A DNA stretch of 64,000 nt from Anaerostipes sp. (GTDB taxonomy: Bacteria; Bacillota; Clostridia; Lachnospirales; Lachnospiraceae): the NCBI GenBank assembly GCA_028697725.1, contig JAQVEG010000007.1, positions 20,556 through 84,555 of the forward strand, in the 5' to 3' direction. How positions within the stretch are numbered: position 1 is the stretch's first letter; every line of letters begins with the position of its first letter. Of this stretch, positions 62,031 to 64,000 are shown piece after piece. Both the position numbers and the translations under genes were made by a program. Under the pieces are notes generated by a model. The model made no database searches and had not been told where the DNA came from. It worked only from the letters and a program-made list of their open reading frames with translations.

Positions 62031-62804
62031 ATGAATCAAAGTGAAAGAAGAAACTATTTGTTAAGAGAGCTTATAAAAGAAGATGGAAGATATTCAGATA
62101 TTGAAATTCCAGACAGTTCAGAAGAACAGATGCGTCTATTAAGAGGGCTTATGAATATTCGTATGCCAAAGAGCATAGATGATGAATTTCTTCGTATTCA
62201 GAATGAGTTTTTACTGGAAGAAAGCAGCAAAAAAGGAATCACAAGAATAGATGATTTGGAATCTGTGCAGGAAGGGATTTACTTATGGCAGGGAGATATT
62301 ACGACCCTAAAATGCGGTGCGATTGTCAATGCTGCCAATAGTGGAATGACAGGCTGTTATGTCCCCAATCATCATTGTATCGATAATTGTATTCATTTTT
62401 ACAGTGGGGTTCAGTTACGCTATCAGTGTGCAGAAATTATGGAAAAGCAAGGATACGCCGAACCTACGGGACAAGCTAAAATTACGCAAGCCTATAATCT
62501 TCCTTGTGATTATATTATCCATACGGTTGGACCGATTGTCAGCGGAACATTAACCAAAAAAGATTGTGACTTATTGAAAAGCTGTTATGAATCCTGTTTG
62601 AAATTAGCAGAAGAAAAAGGTATCAGCAGTATTGCATTTTGTTGTATTTCCACAGGAGAGTTTCATTTTTCAAATGAAGAAGCAGCTAAGATTGCTGTGC
62701 ATACAGTAAAAGAATTTCTAAAAAGAAATACAAAAGTAAAGAAGGTGGTCTTTAATGTTTTCAAAGATATGGACAAAGAAATCTATGAGCAGCTACTCAG
62801 ATAA
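62031..62804 (+). CDS. Zn-dependent macrodomain protein-ADP-ribose hydrolase
   Basis: The 257-residue protein has the macrodomain signature IVNAANSGMTGC, followed by VPNHHCIDNCIHFYSG, which holds the Cys/His zinc ligands of the SirTM-linked macrodomains. ADP-ribose-binding residues are in HTVGPIVSG and CCISTGEFHF. Members reverse ADP-ribosylation put on proteins by SirTM. Its end overlaps the sirtuin gene by 50 bases. Confidence 0.92.
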   Translation: MNQSERRNYLLRELIKEDGRYSDIEIPDSSEEQMRLLRGLMNIRMPKSIDDEFLRIQNEFLLEESSKKGITRIDDLESVQEGIYLWQGDITTLKCGAIVNAANSGMTGCYVPNHHCIDNCIHFYSGVQLRYQCAEIMEKQGYAEPTGQAKITQAYNLPCDYIIHTVGPIVSGTLTKKDCDLLKSCYESCLKLAEEKGISSIAFCCISTGEFHFSNEEAAKIAVHTVKEFLKRNTKVKKVVFNVFKDMDKEIYEQLLR

Positions 62805-63624
62805 TATCGAACGAATAAAAGAATACATTGAAAATACAGATGCAGTAGTCATAGGTGCTGGCTCAGGTCTTTCTGCTTCAGCAGGATTTACTTATAGTGG
62901 AGAACGATTTCATAAACTGTTTGGAGATTTTGCAGAAAAGTATTCTATTCCAGATATGTATGCAGGTGGATTTTATCCCTTTGATACGCTGGAAGAATAC
63001 TGGGCATGGTGGAGCAGACATATTTATTACAATCGCTATATTGATGCACCGAAACCTATTTATCAGAATTTATTTAAGCTGATAAAAGATAAAGATTATT
63101 TTGTTCTTACAACAAACGTAGATCATCAGTTTCAGAGGGCAGGATTTGATAAGCATCGCTTATTTTATACACAGGGAGATTATGGATTGTTCCAATGTTC
63201 CGAACCGTGCCATCAGAAAACTTATGAAAATGAAGCTGTTGTAACACAAATGCTGGAACAACAAAAAGATATGAAAATCCCTACATCCTTAATTCCATAT
63301 TGCTCTATTTGTGGGAAACCTATGACAGTCAATTTGAGGTGTGACAACACCTTTGTGGAAGATGAAGGTTGGCATAGGGCATCAGAATACTATGCACAGT
63401 TTCTTCGCAGACATGAAAACTGCAAGGTGTTGTATTTGGAATTAGGTGTGGGTGCCAATACCCCAGGCATTATAAAATATCCATTCTGGAAAATGACAGC
63501 ACAGAACGATAAGGCAATCTATGCCTGCATCAATCTTGGAGAAGCTGTGGCACCTCAGGAAATTGAAAAACGTTCTATCTGTATTGATGGAGATATAGAC
63601 AAAGCAATTTTGTCACTGTCATAG
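62755..63624 (+). CDS. SirTM-type sirtuin (protein ADP-ribosyltransferase)
   Basis: The 289-residue class-M sirtuin has the NAD-binding GAGSGLSASAGFTYSG, TTNVDHQFQRAGF, and YTQGDYGLFQC, in which the catalytic His of ordinary sirtuins is Gln, the mark of SirTM transferases. The zinc-site cysteines are in FQCSEPC and CSICGKP. ATG 62755 has AAGGTGG upstream; an ATG at 62785 is the alternative. In staphylococci and streptococci SirTM acts with a macrodomain on a lipoylated GcvH-L; neither GcvH-L nor a lipoate ligase is in this window. Confidence 0.92.
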   Translation: MFSKIWTKKSMSSYSDNIERIKEYIENTDAVVIGAGSGLSASAGFTYSGERFHKLFGDFAEKYSIPDMYAGGFYPFDTLEEYWAWWSRHIYYNRYIDAPKPIYQNLFKLIKDKDYFVLTTNVDHQFQRAGFDKHRLFYTQGDYGLFQCSEPCHQKTYENEAVVTQMLEQQKDMKIPTSLIPYCSICGKPMTVNLRCDNTFVEDEGWHRASEYYAQFLRRHENCKVLYLELGVGANTPGIIKYPFWKMTAQNDKAIYACINLGEAVAPQEIEKRSICIDGDIDKAILSLS

Positions 63625-63655
63625 TAGATGTAAACACGAAATCAGAAGTATTATA

Positions 63656-63718
63656 AAAACCTCCTGTTAAAAATCGCATGAGTAACAACCGTGTGATTAT
63701 AACAGGAGGTTTTTTATA
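63656..63718 (+). terminator. Terminator of the ADP-ribosylation operon
   Basis: AAAACCTCCTGTTA pairs with TAACAGGAGGTTTT; an inner AATCGCATGAG/CCGTGTGATT segment can form a second stem. Six T residues follow. Confidence 0.88.
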
Positions 63719-63735
63719 GAAAATTATATTGATTG

Positions 63736-63764
63736 TTGACGAAAAGCAATAATGAAAGTACAAT
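63736..63764 (+). promoter_or_regulatory. Promoter of the small regulator gene (copy 2)
   Basis: TTGACG and TACAAT are 17 bp apart. The downstream sequence matches that after the 34.36-kb promoter. Confidence 0.75.
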
Positions 63765-63804
63765 AAATATATGCAATGCGTGAAAATGAAAAGAGGAAAA
63801 ACAG

Positions 63805-64000
63805 ATGGAAGAGGAAATAGGTTTAAAAGATAAATTAATTGCACTACGAAAAAGTACAGGAATGAACCGAAGACAATTCTGTGATTTTTTTGAGATTCCG
63901 TATATGACAGTATCAGATTGGGAACATGGCAACAGAAGAGTACCTGCTTATTTTTTTAGACTACTGGAATATTATGTGAGGATGGAACAGATGGAGAAGG
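63805..64000 (+). CDS. XRE-like helix-turn-helix regulator, intact copy (runs off window)
   Basis: The visible 65 residues start EEEIGLKDKLIALRKSTGMN and continue RRQFCDFFEIPYMTVSDWEHG, a helix-turn-helix of the XRE class with the conserved NRRVPAYFFRLLEYY tail. AGAGG precedes the ATG. It is the intact version of the damaged gene at 34.4 kb, which is followed by a KilA-N gene; what follows here lies outside the window. Confidence 0.85.
   Translation, partial: MEEEIGLKDKLIALRKSTGMNRRQFCDFFEIPYMTVSDWEHGNRRVPAYFFRLLEYYVRMEQMEK

Noticed and set aside
34052..64000. CRISPR array or insertion-sequence transposase in the accessory part
   Set aside because: I looked for regularly spaced repeats and transposase/integrase motifs and found none; the repeats seen are few and irregular.

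Overview
The window looks like a piece of a low-GC Gram-positive anaerobe, most likely a gut Clostridium relative of the Lachnospiraceae type. The inference rests on AT-rich DNA, strong AGGAGG ribosome sites with frequent TTG/GTG starts, sigma-A promoters of TTGACA-N17-TATAAT type, many Fe-S and flavin proteins, lipoproteins with Gram-positive signal peptides, and a mutS2, yhaM, rlmD neighbourhood. No rRNA, CRISPR array or recognisable insertion sequence is present; one tRNA-Gly(TCC) is seen.

Core part, about 1-34 kb. (a) 0-12.4 kb: a MerR-type regulator faces a long one-direction operon. The operon encodes a multi-subunit FAD/Fe-S amine or amino-acid dehydrogenase of the HcnABC / D-hydroxyproline dehydrogenase / opine oxidase type, an Fe-dependent alcohol dehydrogenase, an ornithine-cyclodeaminase-like protein, an NhaC-like antiporter and a complete PotABCD-type ABC importer. 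This reads as uptake plus oxidative breakdown of an unidentified cationic amine or amino acid. (b) 12.4-16 kb: an EAL-CBS-GGDEF signalling protein and a polytopic membrane protein. (c) 16-17.7 kb: tRNA-Gly and a HEAT-repeat methyltransferase. (d) 17.8-26.4 kb: a tight six-gene locus ending in a strong terminator. It holds a degenerate HAD-like protein, two paralogous sialyltransferase-like glycosyltransferases, a CMP-sugar synthetase homologue, an HMGL-type aldolase fused to a sialyltransferase-like domain, and a HAD protein. It could make and transfer a CMP-activated keto-acid sugar by an unusual route, and is my strongest candidate for an undescribed system. (e) 26.4-34.2 kb: a membrane metallophosphoesterase, a GNAT acetyltransferase, MutS2, YhaM and RlmD.

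Accessory part, about 34-64 kb. From the 3' end of rlmD onward the order becomes a mosaic of short regulator-plus-enzyme cassettes, gene remnants and repeats. The last codons of rlmD recur twice (41.1 and 42.4 kb), as expected for elements repeatedly integrating in the rlmD 3' end, and a small XRE-type regulator gene with its promoter appears at 34.4 kb (damaged) and again at 63.8 kb. Cargo includes KilA-N and RhuM proteins, an HxlR-controlled pair of radical SAM enzymes, WYL/GNAT/GyrI-like genes, and an AbiF-like abortive infection gene preceded by its own promoter, structured RNA and terminator.

A redox-rich stretch (45-60 kb) repeats one theme: flavodoxin-like proteins that are lipoproteins or membrane anchored, paired with DUF4405 membrane proteins carrying two HX13H helices (likely di-haem), together with aldo/keto reductases and LysR, TetR and Rrf2 regulators whose operators can be read. 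The window closes with an Rrf2-type promoter driving flavin split-barrel proteins, a Zn-macrodomain hydrolase and a SirTM-type sirtuin, i.e. a reversible ADP-ribosylation module. Several accessory genes are damaged: two interrupted by in-frame TAG, one by a frameshifting deletion, and several short fragments.
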